DNA of 64,000 bases from the NCBI RefSeq assembly GCF_026341815.1, contig NZ_JAPENX010000001.1:6634001-6698000 (forward strand). The letters run 5' to 3'. Source of the stretch: Streptomyces sp. NBC_00572 (GTDB taxonomy: Bacteria; Actinomycetota; Actinomycetes; Streptomycetales; Streptomycetaceae). The notes beneath the pieces were generated by a model. The model did no database searches, had not been told where the DNA came from, and worked only from the letters and a program-made list of their open reading frames with translations. The position numbers were made by a program, and so were the translations under genes. Shown piece by piece: positions 1 through 7,995 of this stretch. How positions within the stretch are numbered: the stretch's first letter is position 1; every line of letters starts with the position of its first letter.

Positions 1-2
1 AC

Positions 3-392
3 CAGGACGGCGCCTACTACCTCCCGACCGTCCTCGACGGCCTCGCCAACACCTCCCGCACCTGCCGGGAGGAGATCTTCGGCCCGGTCCTCGTCGTCCT
101 GCCCTACGACGACGAGGACGACCTCGTCCGCCAGGCCAACGACTCCGTCTACGGCCTCGCCTGCGGCATCTGGACCCGTGACCTGCGCGCCGCCTGGCGG
201 ATCGCCCGCCGGATCGAGGCGGGCACCGTCTGGATCAACACGTACAAGCAGTTCAGCGCCGCCACCCCGTTCAGCGGATGGAAGGACAGCGGCCTCGGCA
301 CGGAGAAGGGCCGGGACGCGATCCGCGCCTACCAGCGACAGAAGTCCCTGTACTGGGGCACCTCCGACGCACCCCTGCCCTGGGCCGGCTGA
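3..392 (+). CDS. Aldehyde dehydrogenase family protein (C-terminal part only)
   Basis: The window opens inside this gene, so only the last 129 codons are visible. The EEIFGPV motif, the following stretch ending in TVWINTY, and PFSGWKDSGLG are characteristic of the C-terminal third of NAD(P)-dependent aldehyde dehydrogenases. The catalytic Cys lies upstream of the window. Such enzymes oxidise an aldehyde to a carboxylate in the cytosol. It is the first visible gene of a one-direction catabolic operon and could oxidise an aldehyde released by the ThDP-dependent enzyme at 5114-6748, which is inference. The 80-nt gap to the next gene contains an imperfect direct repeat. Confidence 0.9.
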   Translation, partial: QDGAYYLPTVLDGLANTSRTCREEIFGPVLVVLPYDDEDDLVRQANDSVYGLACGIWTRDLRAAWRIARRIEAGTVWINTYKQFSAATPFSGWKDSGLGTEKGRDAIRAYQRQKSLYWGTSDAPLPWAG

Positions 393-397
393 CCCGG

Positions 398-446
398 CAC
401 GCCCCGAGCCAACCGTCCGGACACGCCCCCCGAGCCAACTGTCCGG
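398..446. repeat. Imperfect tandem direct repeat of about 24 nt, two copies
   Basis: Copy 1 (398-420) and copy 2 (422-446) both follow the pattern CACGCCCC-GAGCCAAC-GTCCGG, differing by two extra C and one C-to-T change. The repeat fills most of the gap between the aldehyde dehydrogenase stop and the dioxygenase ribosome binding site. No hairpin is obvious. Confidence 0.7.
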
Positions 447-472
447 GCCCGACCGCCCGTCTGGAGAGACTC

Positions 473-1417
473 ATGCAACCGTCACCGCCCGGCCCCATCG
501 CCCGGCTCCGCTCCCTGCGGTACGTCGAGCTGCACACGCCCGCCTTCACCGAGGCCGCCGACTTCTACGAGGAGGTCTGGGGGCTGGAGACCGTCGAGTC
601 CGACAACGGCGCGCGGTGGCTGCGCGGCACCGGCGACGAGCACCACGTCCTGCACCTGACCGAACGCGAGCGCGTGGGCCTCGGCCGGCTCGCCTTCGCC
701 GTCGCCACCCCCGCCGAGGTCGACGAGGCCGCCCGGCGCCTCGAAGCACGCGGCATCGTCCCCGTCTTCGGCCCCGGCCCGCTCGACCAGGCCGGCGGCG
801 GATACGGGCTGCGGTTCACCGACCCCGAAGGGCGCCTCGTCGAGATCAGCGCCCACGTCGAGGCGGTCGTCCCGCGCGGACGGGACGGCGCCGTGCCCGT
901 CGGCGTCACCCACGCCGTGCTCAACACCGTCGACATCGACGCCGCCGTCGCCTTCTACCGGGAGGTGCTCGGACTGCGCGTCTCCGACTGGTCCGAGCAC
1001 CAGATGGCCTTCCTGCGCTGCAACGCCGACCACCACTGCATCGCCTTCAACCAGGCGGAGTGGACCTCCCTCAACCACGTGGCGTACGAGATGAGCTCGG
1101 TCGACCACTTCATGCGCGGCCTCGGCCGGCTCCGCCACCACGGCATCACCCCCCAGTGGGGACCCGGCCGCCACGGCCCCGGGAACAACACCTTCTCCTA
1201 CTTCACCGACCCGTCCGGGCTCGTCTGCGAGTACACCTCCGAGGTCGCCCAGATCGTCAAGGACACCTGGATCGCCCGCGTGTGGCGACGGGTCCCGGAG
1301 CTCTCCGACCTGTGGGGCACGGCGGGTCCGCCGTCGAAGGAGATCCGCTGCCACATGGCGGGCGCGCCGGACCCCGGCCCGCTCGCACCCGTCGACGCCA
1401 GGAAGGACAACGCATGA
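473..1417 (+). CDS. Type I extradiol ring-cleavage dioxygenase (VOC superfamily)
   Basis: This 314-aa protein has two vicinal-oxygen-chelate modules, about residues 14-130 and 144-260. The second carries the full facial triad for Fe(II) or Mn(II): His147 (VTHAVLN), His202 (LNHVAYE) and Glu253 (VCEYTSE). The YFTDPSGLVCEY segment matches the extradiol dioxygenase signature. The family opens catechol-type rings next to the diol. The ATG at 473 follows GGAGAG at a good distance, so I prefer it over upstream starts. The stop overlaps the next start by 4 nt. The C-terminus of about 50 residues is unrelated to the fold core. The true diol substrate is unknown. Confidence 0.85.
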   Translation: MQPSPPGPIARLRSLRYVELHTPAFTEAADFYEEVWGLETVESDNGARWLRGTGDEHHVLHLTERERVGLGRLAFAVATPAEVDEAARRLEARGIVPVFGPGPLDQAGGGYGLRFTDPEGRLVEISAHVEAVVPRGRDGAVPVGVTHAVLNTVDIDAAVAFYREVLGLRVSDWSEHQMAFLRCNADHHCIAFNQAEWTSLNHVAYEMSSVDHFMRGLGRLRHHGITPQWGPGRHGPGNNTFSYFTDPSGLVCEYTSEVAQIVKDTWIARVWRRVPELSDLWGTAGPPSKEIRCHMAGAPDPGPLAPVDARKDNA

Positions 1418-2211
1418 GCACCGCACGCAAGGTCGGAGTCGTCGGCTGGGGCGCGATCGGTCGGATCGTCGGCACCGCCCTCGCCGACGGGCAGGTGGAC
1501 GGCGCCGAGCTGGTGTGCGTCGTCGACAACCGTCCGCTCGGCGACGCGGCGCCGGCCCCCCAGGTCCCCTTCGAGGAGGCGCTGGAACTCTGCGACCTGA
1601 TCGTGGAGGCCGCCGGCCAGGGAGTCGTACGGGAGTGGGGCGAGCGGGTGCTCGCCTCCGGCACCGACCTGCTCATCGCCTCCAGCGGTGCGATGACCGA
1701 CGAGGAGCTCGCGAAGCGGCTGCTCGCGGCGGGACCGGGCCGGGTGTACTTCACCGGCGGCGCCGTCGGCGGACTCGACCTGCTCCAGGCGGCCCGCTCG
1801 CTCGGCCCCCTGGACGACGTCCGGCTCACCACCACCAAGCTGCCCTCGACCCTCGAACAGCCGTGGATGGACGAGGAGTTGCTGACTCGGATGCGGACGG
1901 CGACCGGCCCGGTCGAGGTCATGACCGGCACCGCCCGCGAGGTGCCGGCGAAGTTCCCCAAGTCGACGAACGTGGCCGCCTCGGTCGCGCTGGCCGTCGG
2001 CGACCTGGACGCTGTGCGGGTCCGGGTCGTCGCCGACCCCGCGGCACATCACACGCGCCATGTGATCGAGGCGTCCGGCGCGCACGGGGCGTACCGCTTC
2101 GAGGTCGCGCACCTGCCCGACCCGGGCAACCCGGCGACCAGCCAGGTGGTGCCGTACGCGGTGCTGCGCGGTCTTGCCGCGCTGGCCGGCCGGACGGGGC
2201 AGATCCTGTGA
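1414..2211 (+). CDS. Aspartate dehydrogenase-like NAD(P)-dependent oxidoreductase
   Basis: The 265-aa product begins with a Rossmann motif (GVVGWGAIG). It carries GGAVGGLDLLQAAR, FPKSTNVAASVALA and a C-terminal NPATS segment, all typical of the L-aspartate dehydrogenase (NadX) family, which interconverts amino acid plus NAD(P)+ with 2-oxo acid or imine plus ammonia. Length is normal for the family. It overlaps both neighbours by 4 nt (ATGA upstream, GTGA downstream), so it is translationally coupled inside the catabolic operon. It is not next to NAD-biosynthesis genes. A role on a nitrogen-containing or 2-oxo intermediate is therefore more likely than NAD synthesis, but this is inference. Confidence 0.8.
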   Translation: MSTARKVGVVGWGAIGRIVGTALADGQVDGAELVCVVDNRPLGDAAPAPQVPFEEALELCDLIVEAAGQGVVREWGERVLASGTDLLIASSGAMTDEELAKRLLAAGPGRVYFTGGAVGGLDLLQAARSLGPLDDVRLTTTKLPSTLEQPWMDEELLTRMRTATGPVEVMTGTAREVPAKFPKSTNVAASVALAVGDLDAVRVRVVADPAAHHTRHVIEASGAHGAYRFEVAHLPDPGNPATSQVVPYAVLRGLAALAGRTGQIL

Positions 2212-3014
2212 ACACCGACCTCCTCGCCCCGGCGTCCATGGACGTCCACGTCGAGGAAGCCGGCGAGCACGGCCCGCTGCTCCTCTGCCTCCACGGCATC
2301 GGCTCCTCTTCGGCCGCCTTCGCCCCGCAGCTCGCCGAACTCTCCGCGTACGCCCGGGTCGTCGCCTGGGACGCCCCCGGCTACGCCCGGTCGCCCGACC
2401 CCGAAGTCCCCCTCACCCTCGACGACTTCGCGGACACGGCGGCCCGATTGATCCGGGAGCGCGGCGGCAGCGCCCATGTGCTCGGCGTCTCCTGGGGCGG
2501 CGTGATCGCCCTGCGGCTCGCCTCCCGCCACCCGGACCTCGTCGCCTCGGTGATCGTCGCCGACTCCAGCCCCGGCTCGGGCACGGACGAGACGAAGGCG
2601 GCGGGCATGCGGGCCCGCGCCACCGAGCTCGCCGAACTCGGCCCGCGCGCCTTCGCCGAGGCACGCGGACCACGCCTGGTGTCACCCGGCGCCCCGGCCG
2701 GACTGGTCCGGCGGATCGTCGACACCATGGCCGCCTCGGTACGGCTCCCCGGCTACGGGTACGCCGCCGAGTCCATGGCCTCGGCCGACCTTCGCGCCGA
2801 ACTGCCCACGGTCACCGCCCCCTCGCTCGTCCTCTGCGGCGACCAGGACGAGGTCACCGGCATCGAGGCGAGTCAGGCCATCGCCGGGGCCCTCCACAAG
2901 ACCGCCTTCGTGATCGTCAAGGACGCCGGTCACCTGGCCAACCAGGAGCAGCCCGGACGCTTCGACGCCTGGGTCCTCTCCCACCTGCGCATCACCGCAC
3001 GCATCCCCGAATAG
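2208..3014 (+). CDS. Alpha/beta hydrolase, candidate C-C bond hydrolase
   Basis: A 268-aa cytosolic alpha/beta hydrolase with an oxyanion region HGIGSSS, nucleophile elbow GVSWGG (Ser95), acid in CGDQDEVTG (Asp212 or Asp214) and His242 in DAGHLANQEQPG. Hydrolases of this size next to extradiol dioxygenases commonly hydrolyse the meta-cleavage product (MhpC/BphD type), and that is the role the context suggests. The GTG start at 2208 overlaps the previous stop. A plain esterase or lactonase cannot be excluded from sequence alone. Confidence 0.85.
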   Translation: MNTDLLAPASMDVHVEEAGEHGPLLLCLHGIGSSSAAFAPQLAELSAYARVVAWDAPGYARSPDPEVPLTLDDFADTAARLIRERGGSAHVLGVSWGGVIALRLASRHPDLVASVIVADSSPGSGTDETKAAGMRARATELAELGPRAFAEARGPRLVSPGAPAGLVRRIVDTMAASVRLPGYGYAAESMASADLRAELPTVTAPSLVLCGDQDEVTGIEASQAIAGALHKTAFVIVKDAGHLANQEQPGRFDAWVLSHLRITARIPE

Positions 3015-3026
3015 GAGCTGTCTCCC

Positions 3027-3548
3027 ATGCCTCTGACCACCACCGCGTACGACAACGGTGACGACCTCGCCGCGTACACCGACTCCCTCATCGCCAGCAA
3101 GGTCTCCCGGGTCGCCGACTTCGACACCCTCTCCTTCCAGGAGAAGGCCGGACCGCAGTACCGCCGCGGACAGATCCGCTACGTCGGCTCCGGCGCCACC
3201 GGCAACCACGAGGGCGACAGCCGCATCATCCCGTCCGGCGGCTTCACCTTCTCCAACATGCTGCTTCCGCCCGGCGCCGAGGGCCCGGCCCACACCCACC
3301 ACGACGTCGAAGAGGCCTTCTTCGTCCTGGAGGGCGAGGTCAAGGTCGGCATCCACCGAGGCCCCGACGAGGTCGAGTACCGGACCCTCGGCTACCGCGA
3401 CATGATCGTCGTCCCGGCCGGCGTGACCCGCTCCCTGAAGAACGAGGGAGACACCGACGCCCTCTTCTGCGTCGTCATCGGCACGCAGAAGCCGCAGGTC
3501 CCGACCTACCCCGAGTACTCGCCGATGCACGGCGTCACCCGTGGCTGA
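3027..3548 (+). CDS. Single-domain cupin protein
   Basis: A 173-aa protein with one cupin barrel. Motif 1 is complete (the HTHHDVEEAFFVLEG segment supplies two His and a Glu). Motif 2 (GYRDMIVVPAGVTRSLKN) has Arg where the last metal-binding His is usual. It could be a ring-modifying dioxygenase or isomerase of the catabolic pathway, or a metal-poor accessory protein. GGAG lies about 10 nt before the ATG. The 3' end overlaps the next gene by 8 nt. Confidence 0.8.
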   Translation: MPLTTTAYDNGDDLAAYTDSLIASKVSRVADFDTLSFQEKAGPQYRRGQIRYVGSGATGNHEGDSRIIPSGGFTFSNMLLPPGAEGPAHTHHDVEEAFFVLEGEVKVGIHRGPDEVEYRTLGYRDMIVVPAGVTRSLKNEGDTDALFCVVIGTQKPQVPTYPEYSPMHGVTRG

Positions 3549-4296
3549 CCTGCCCCCGGCCGGCGCACGCACCGTCGTCGTCACCGGAGCGGGCCGTGGC
3601 CTGGGACTGGCCATGGCCCGCCGGGCGGGCGAGGACGGCTTCCGCGTCGTCCTCGCCGAACTGGAGCGGGAGCGGGGCGAACACGCGGCGGCCGAACTGC
3701 GCGCGGAGGGCATCGACGCCCGCTTCGTACGCTGCGACGTCGCCGACCCGGACTCGGTGGCCGCCCTCGCGGCCGCCGTGCGGGAGCTCGGCCCGCTGTA
3801 CGGCCTGGTGAACAACGCGGCGCTCGCCAACGGCGTGGGCGGCAAGGAATTCCAGGACATCGACATCGAGGTGTGGGACCGGCTCATGACGGTCAACGCC
3901 CGCGGCCCCTGGCTGGTCTCCAAGGCCCTGTACCCGCTCCTCGCGGAGCCTGGCCGGATCGTCAACATCGCCTCGGACGCCGCCCTCTACGGCTCCCCGC
4001 GCCTCGCCCACTACATCGCCTCCAAGGGAGCGGTCATCGCGCTCACCCGGGCCATGGCCCGCGAACTCGGCGACAAGGGGATCACCGTCAACGCGGTCGC
4101 CCCCGGACTCACCGAAGGCGAGGCGACCGAGACCGTGCCCGCCGAGCGGCACGACCTCTACCGCCTGAACCGGGCCGTCTCCCGGCCGCAGCAGCCCGAC
4201 GACCTCACCGGGATCGTCTCCTATCTGCTCGGCGAGGAGTCCCGCTATCTGACCGGACAGGTGATCGCCGTCAACGGCGGCTTCACCATGAACTGA
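3541..4296 (+). CDS. Short-chain dehydrogenase/reductase
   Basis: A 251-aa classical SDR: TGAGRGLG cofactor motif at residues 15-22, NNAA at 91-94, and catalytic Ser145, Tyr158 and Lys162 (the YIASK segment). It starts with GTG inside the last codons of the cupin gene, so the two are coupled. Beside a Rieske oxygenase, such SDRs often act as alcohol or cis-dihydrodiol dehydrogenases. The precise substrate is not visible. Confidence 0.88.
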   Translation: MADLPPAGARTVVVTGAGRGLGLAMARRAGEDGFRVVLAELERERGEHAAAELRAEGIDARFVRCDVADPDSVAALAAAVRELGPLYGLVNNAALANGVGGKEFQDIDIEVWDRLMTVNARGPWLVSKALYPLLAEPGRIVNIASDAALYGSPRLAHYIASKGAVIALTRAMARELGDKGITVNAVAPGLTEGEATETVPAERHDLYRLNRAVSRPQQPDDLTGIVSYLLGEESRYLTGQVIAVNGGFTMN

Positions 4297-4315
4297 CACG
4301 CAGGAGAACCCCGTT

Positions 4316-5104
4316 ATGGATCTGGGCCTCGCCGACCGCACCATCGTGGTCACCGGCGGCAGCTCGGGCGTCGGCCTGGCCACGGTCCGCGCCCTGCTCG
4401 ACGAAGGCGCCCGTGTCGCCACCTGTGGCCGTGACGCCGACCGTCTCGCCAAGGCGGCCGCCCGGCTCGGCGCCGGACGCGACCGCCTGCTCACCGGCGT
4501 CTGCGACGTCCGGGACGCCGACGCCGTGGACCGCTTCGTACGCGGCGCCGCCGACACCTTCGGCGGCGTCGACGGACTCGTCAACAACGCCGGACAGTCC
4601 CGCATGAAGGGCCTCGACGACTCGACCGCCGAGGACTGGCGCGACGAACTGGAGCTCAAGTTCGCCGGCGTGCTGAACCCCCTGCGCGCCGCCCGCCCGT
4701 TCCTCGCCCGCTCCGGCGCGGCGAGCATCGTCAACATCAACGCGGTCCTCGCCAAGCAGCCCGAGCCCCGGCTCATCACCACCAGCGCCGCCCGCGCCGG
4801 CATCCTCAACCTCTCCAAGTCCCTGTCGACAGAACTCGCCCGCGACGGCATCCGGGTCAACTCCGTGTGCCTGGGCCTCATCGACACCGGCCAGTGGACC
4901 CGCCGCCACGCCGCGGCCGCCACCGGCACGAGCTACGAGGACTGGCAGGCGGAACTCGCCGCCGACCGGGGCGTCGCCCTCGGCCGGCTCGGCCGGGCCG
5001 ACGAGGTCGCCTACGCGGTCGTCACCCTGCTCTCGCCCCGCGCCTCGTACATCACCGGCACCAGCATCGACGTCTGCGGCGGCGTCGGCCGCTCCATCCT
5101 CTGA
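4316..5104 (+). CDS. SDR-family protein lacking the canonical Ser-Tyr-Lys
   Basis: A 262-aa SDR fold with a good NAD(P) motif (TGGSSGVG, residues 13-20) and NNAG at 90-93. The active-site region differs from classical SDRs: the Ser position reads INAV (about residue 143) and YxxxK is replaced by ITTSAAR, giving Thr155/156 and Arg160. It therefore either uses a different mechanism, binds substrate without reducing it, or is a divergent reductase subclass. CAGGAGAA precedes the ATG by 7 nt. It sits in the middle of the catabolic operon, 19 nt after the classical SDR. Confidence 0.85.
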   Translation: MDLGLADRTIVVTGGSSGVGLATVRALLDEGARVATCGRDADRLAKAAARLGAGRDRLLTGVCDVRDADAVDRFVRGAADTFGGVDGLVNNAGQSRMKGLDDSTAEDWRDELELKFAGVLNPLRAARPFLARSGAASIVNINAVLAKQPEPRLITTSAARAGILNLSKSLSTELARDGIRVNSVCLGLIDTGQWTRRHAAAATGTSYEDWQAELAADRGVALGRLGRADEVAYAVVTLLSPRASYITGTSIDVCGGVGRSIL

Positions 5105-5113
5105 GGAGACACC

Positions 5114-6748
5114 ATGCGTTACGACAACGGAGGCGATCTCCTCGTCGCCGTCCTGCGCGAACTGGGCATCGACACCGTCTTCGGCATCGTCAGCGTGCAC
5201 AACCTGCCGCTCGTCGAAGCCGTCGACCGCGAACTCCGCTTCGTCCCCGTACGCCACGAGGCATCGGCCGTGAACGCCGCCGACGCCTACGGACGGGCCC
5301 GCGGCTCCCTGGGCTGCGCCCTGACCTCCACCGGAACCGGCGCGGGCAACGCCGCCGGATCACTGATCGAGTCGCTGAGCGCCGGCAGCTCCGTCCTGCA
5401 TGTCACCGGCCAGATCGAGAGCGAATTCCTCGGCAGCGGACGGGGGTTCATCCACGAGACCAAGGACCAGCTCGGCATGCTCACCGCCGTGTCGGCCCAT
5501 GCCGCGACCGTGCCCGACACGGAGAGGGCGGGCCGCGTCCTCCGCGAGGCGGCGCGCGCGGCGCTCGGCGGGCCCGGCGGCACCGGCGGACCGGCGAGCG
5601 TGGAATGGCCCATCGACCTCCAGTACGCGTCCCAGACCGACGGCCCCGTCGTCCCCGAGTACCCCGCCGTGCCCGCCCCCACGGACGGTGAACTCGCCGC
5701 CGCCGGAGCCCTCCTGGCCTCCGCCCGCCGCCCGCTCGTCTGGGCCGGCGGCGGCGCGACCGGAGCCCGTGGCGAACTGGCGCGGCTCCTGGAGGCGACC
5801 GGAGCGGGACTGCTCACCTCCAACTCCGGGCGCGGCACGGTGCCCGAGGACCACGAGCAGGTCATCGGCAACTTCGCCACCACCCCGGCCGTCCGCGCCC
5901 TCCTTGCCGACGCGGACGTGCTCGTCACCATCGGCACCCACTTCCGCTCCAACGAGACCGCCGACTACACCCTCGAACTGCCCCCGGCGCATGTCCAGAT
6001 CGACCTCGACGCGGCGGCGCTCGGGCGGGTCTACCCCGTCGCCCACCCGCTGCACGGCGACGCCGCACCCACCCTCACGGCCCTGACCCGCCACGCCACG
6101 CCCGCCGAGGACGGCTGGCGGGAACGCGTCCGAGCGGTCCGGGACGACGTACGGGCCACCCTGCACGACACCATCGGACCGCAGGCCGCGATCTGCGACG
6201 CGCTCCGCGCCGCCCTGCCGCGCGAGGCCGTCGTCGCCCGCGACGTCACCATCCCCTCCAGCAGCTGGGGCAACCGCCTCCTCGACATGTACGACCCGAG
6301 GGACAACGTCTTCCCGCGCGGCGGCGGCATCGGCCAAGGCCTCGGCATGGGGATCGGCGCGGCCCTCGGACGGCCCGACTCGCCCACCGTCGTCCTCGCC
6401 GGCGACGGCGGACTCGCCGTCCACCTCGGCGAACTGCTCACCCTCGCCCAGGAGCGGCCCCGGCTCACCCTGATCGTCTTCAACGACGGCGGATACGGCG
6501 TGCTGCGCAACATGCAGGACCGCCACAGCGAGCGCCGCTCCGGCGTCGACCTCGTCACTCCCGACTTCGAACTCCTCGCCCGCGCCTGCGGCCTGCCGTA
6601 CCTCCGCATCGGCGCCGAGGAAGACGCGGCACCGGTCATCGGCGAGGCCGTCGCCTCGGACGGGCCGACGCTCGTCGAGGTCGACCTCGCGGCCCTGGGC
6701 CCGATGAAGAACCCGTTCACCCCACCCGTGCGGATCCCGGGCCGGTAA
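5114..6748 (+). CDS. Thiamine diphosphate-dependent enzyme, 2-oxoacid decarboxylase-like
   Basis: A 544-aa protein with the three-domain architecture of the acetolactate synthase/benzoylformate decarboxylase family. The N-terminal PYR domain has the cofactor-activating Glu49 (VRHEAS). A central domain follows. The C-terminal PP domain has the ThDP/Mg motif from GDGG (about residue 430) to NDGG (about 457). These enzymes decarboxylate 2-oxo acids to aldehydes or ligate aldehydes. With an aldehyde dehydrogenase in the same operon, decarboxylation followed by oxidation is a natural guess. It starts 9 nt after the preceding SDR behind GAGGAG. Confidence 0.85.
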   Translation: MRYDNGGDLLVAVLRELGIDTVFGIVSVHNLPLVEAVDRELRFVPVRHEASAVNAADAYGRARGSLGCALTSTGTGAGNAAGSLIESLSAGSSVLHVTGQIESEFLGSGRGFIHETKDQLGMLTAVSAHAATVPDTERAGRVLREAARAALGGPGGTGGPASVEWPIDLQYASQTDGPVVPEYPAVPAPTDGELAAAGALLASARRPLVWAGGGATGARGELARLLEATGAGLLTSNSGRGTVPEDHEQVIGNFATTPAVRALLADADVLVTIGTHFRSNETADYTLELPPAHVQIDLDAAALGRVYPVAHPLHGDAAPTLTALTRHATPAEDGWRERVRAVRDDVRATLHDTIGPQAAICDALRAALPREAVVARDVTIPSSSWGNRLLDMYDPRDNVFPRGGGIGQGLGMGIGAALGRPDSPTVVLAGDGGLAVHLGELLTLAQERPRLTLIVFNDGGYGVLRNMQDRHSERRSGVDLVTPDFELLARACGLPYLRIGAEEDAAPVIGEAVASDGPTLVEVDLAALGPMKNPFTPPVRIPGR

Positions 6749-6804
6749 CCCGGTCCCGTCCCGCACCCCGCACTGCCCGACCGCCGGTAAGGAGGCACCA
6801 GGCC

Positions 6805-7740
6805 ATGAGCGAGAACCCGCTGCAGCTGATCGTCCACCGCATGACATGGGAGGCCGAGCGCGTACTGTCCGTCGAGCTCACCCACCCCGACGGCAAACCC
6901 CTGCCCGCCTGGACGCCGGGCGCCCACATCGACGTGCACGTCGACGGGCGGCTCCGCCAGTACAGCCTGTGCGGCGATCCGCACGACCAGGCCACGTACC
7001 GGATCGGCGTCCTCAACGAACCCTCCTCGCGCGGCGGTTCGCGCTACGTCCACACCCAGCTCCGCCCCGGCCAGTCGGTGACGGTCTCCGAACCGCGCAA
7101 CCACTTCGCCCTGGAGGACGCCACCTCGTACGTCTTCGTCGCCGGCGGCATCGGCATCACCCCCCTGCTCGCGATGGCCCGCGAAGCCGCCCGCCGGGGC
7201 GCCGAGTGGCGCCTGGTCTACGGCGGCCGGAGCCGGGCCTCGATGGCCTTCACCACCGAACTCGCCCTGCTCGGCGGCGAGGTGACGCTCGTCCCGCAGG
7301 ACGAGCAGGGTCACATCGACCTGGACGCGGAGCTGACCCGGCTGCCCGAGGACACCCTCGTGTACACGTGCGGCCCCGAACCCCTCCTCGCGGCCGTGCA
7401 GGCACGCTGCCCGGAGGGTCGACTGCGACTGGAGCGATTCGCCGCCCCCACCGTGGAACGCGCCGGAGACGACGAGGAGTTCGAGGTCGAGTGCCGCACC
7501 TCGGGCCTGACGCTCCGGGTCGACGCGAACACCTCGATCCTCGAAGCCGTCGAGAGCGCTGGGATCGGTGTCGAGAGCTCCTGCCGCGACGGCATCTGCG
7601 GGTCCTGCGAGACCAGAGTGCTCGACGGCGCGCCCGACCACCGCGACTTCCTGCTCAGCGATGCGGAGCGGACCGCCGGCGCCACGATGATGATCTGCGT
7701 CTCGCGGTGCGCCTCCGGCCGGCTCGTCCTCGATCTGTGA
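6805..7740 (+). CDS. VanB/phthalate dioxygenase reductase-type ferredoxin reductase
   Basis: A 311-aa electron-transfer flavoprotein. The N-terminal barrel has the RQYSLCGDP flavin (FMN) motif, the middle has the NAD-binding motif FVAGGIGITPLL, and the C-terminal plant-type [2Fe-2S] domain has Cys260, Cys265, Cys268 and Cys298 (SSCRDGICGSC and MMICVS). This is the class IA reductase that passes electrons from NAD(P)H directly to a Rieske oxygenase. Its partner is almost certainly the product of 7996-9006, one small gene away. GGAGG-like sequence precedes the ATG. Confidence 0.92.
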   Translation: MSENPLQLIVHRMTWEAERVLSVELTHPDGKPLPAWTPGAHIDVHVDGRLRQYSLCGDPHDQATYRIGVLNEPSSRGGSRYVHTQLRPGQSVTVSEPRNHFALEDATSYVFVAGGIGITPLLAMAREAARRGAEWRLVYGGRSRASMAFTTELALLGGEVTLVPQDEQGHIDLDAELTRLPEDTLVYTCGPEPLLAAVQARCPEGRLRLERFAAPTVERAGDDEEFEVECRTSGLTLRVDANTSILEAVESAGIGVESSCRDGICGSCETRVLDGAPDHRDFLLSDAERTAGATMMICVSRCASGRLVLDL

Positions 7741-7769
7741 CCCCTTCCCCCGCCTTCTCAGGAGACACC

Positions 7770-7994
7770 GTGACCGACACCTGGCCGTACCTGGACGTCC
7801 ACCAGTCCCGTACGCACGAGCCCACTCCGTACGAGTACAAGCTCGCCGCCACCCTCGAAGAGGTCTTCACCCACGAGGGCCACGAACTGACCGACGTGGT
7901 GCGCGGACTCAACGCCCGCAAGGTGCACACCGCCGACGGCGCGCCCTGGACCGAGGAGTCCTTCCGCGCCGAGATGAACCGCCTGGGAGCCTGA
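7770..7994 (+). CDS. 74-aa recombinase-like helix-turn-helix protein
   Basis: A GTG-initiated ORF behind AGGAGA (7760-7765), ending one base before the Rieske oxygenase start, so co-translation is likely. The C-terminal half (residues about 46-72: LNARKVHTADGAPWTEESFR) resembles the C-terminal helical domain of large serine recombinases, where a similar LNARG-TP-GG-W-T pattern occurs. There is no catalytic recombinase domain. The role is unknown. Its fixed position between reductase and oxygenase suggests an accessory or regulatory subunit, which is inference. Confidence 0.75.
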   Translation: MTDTWPYLDVHQSRTHEPTPYEYKLAATLEEVFTHEGHELTDVVRGLNARKVHTADGAPWTEESFRAEMNRLGA

Positions 7995-7995
7995 C

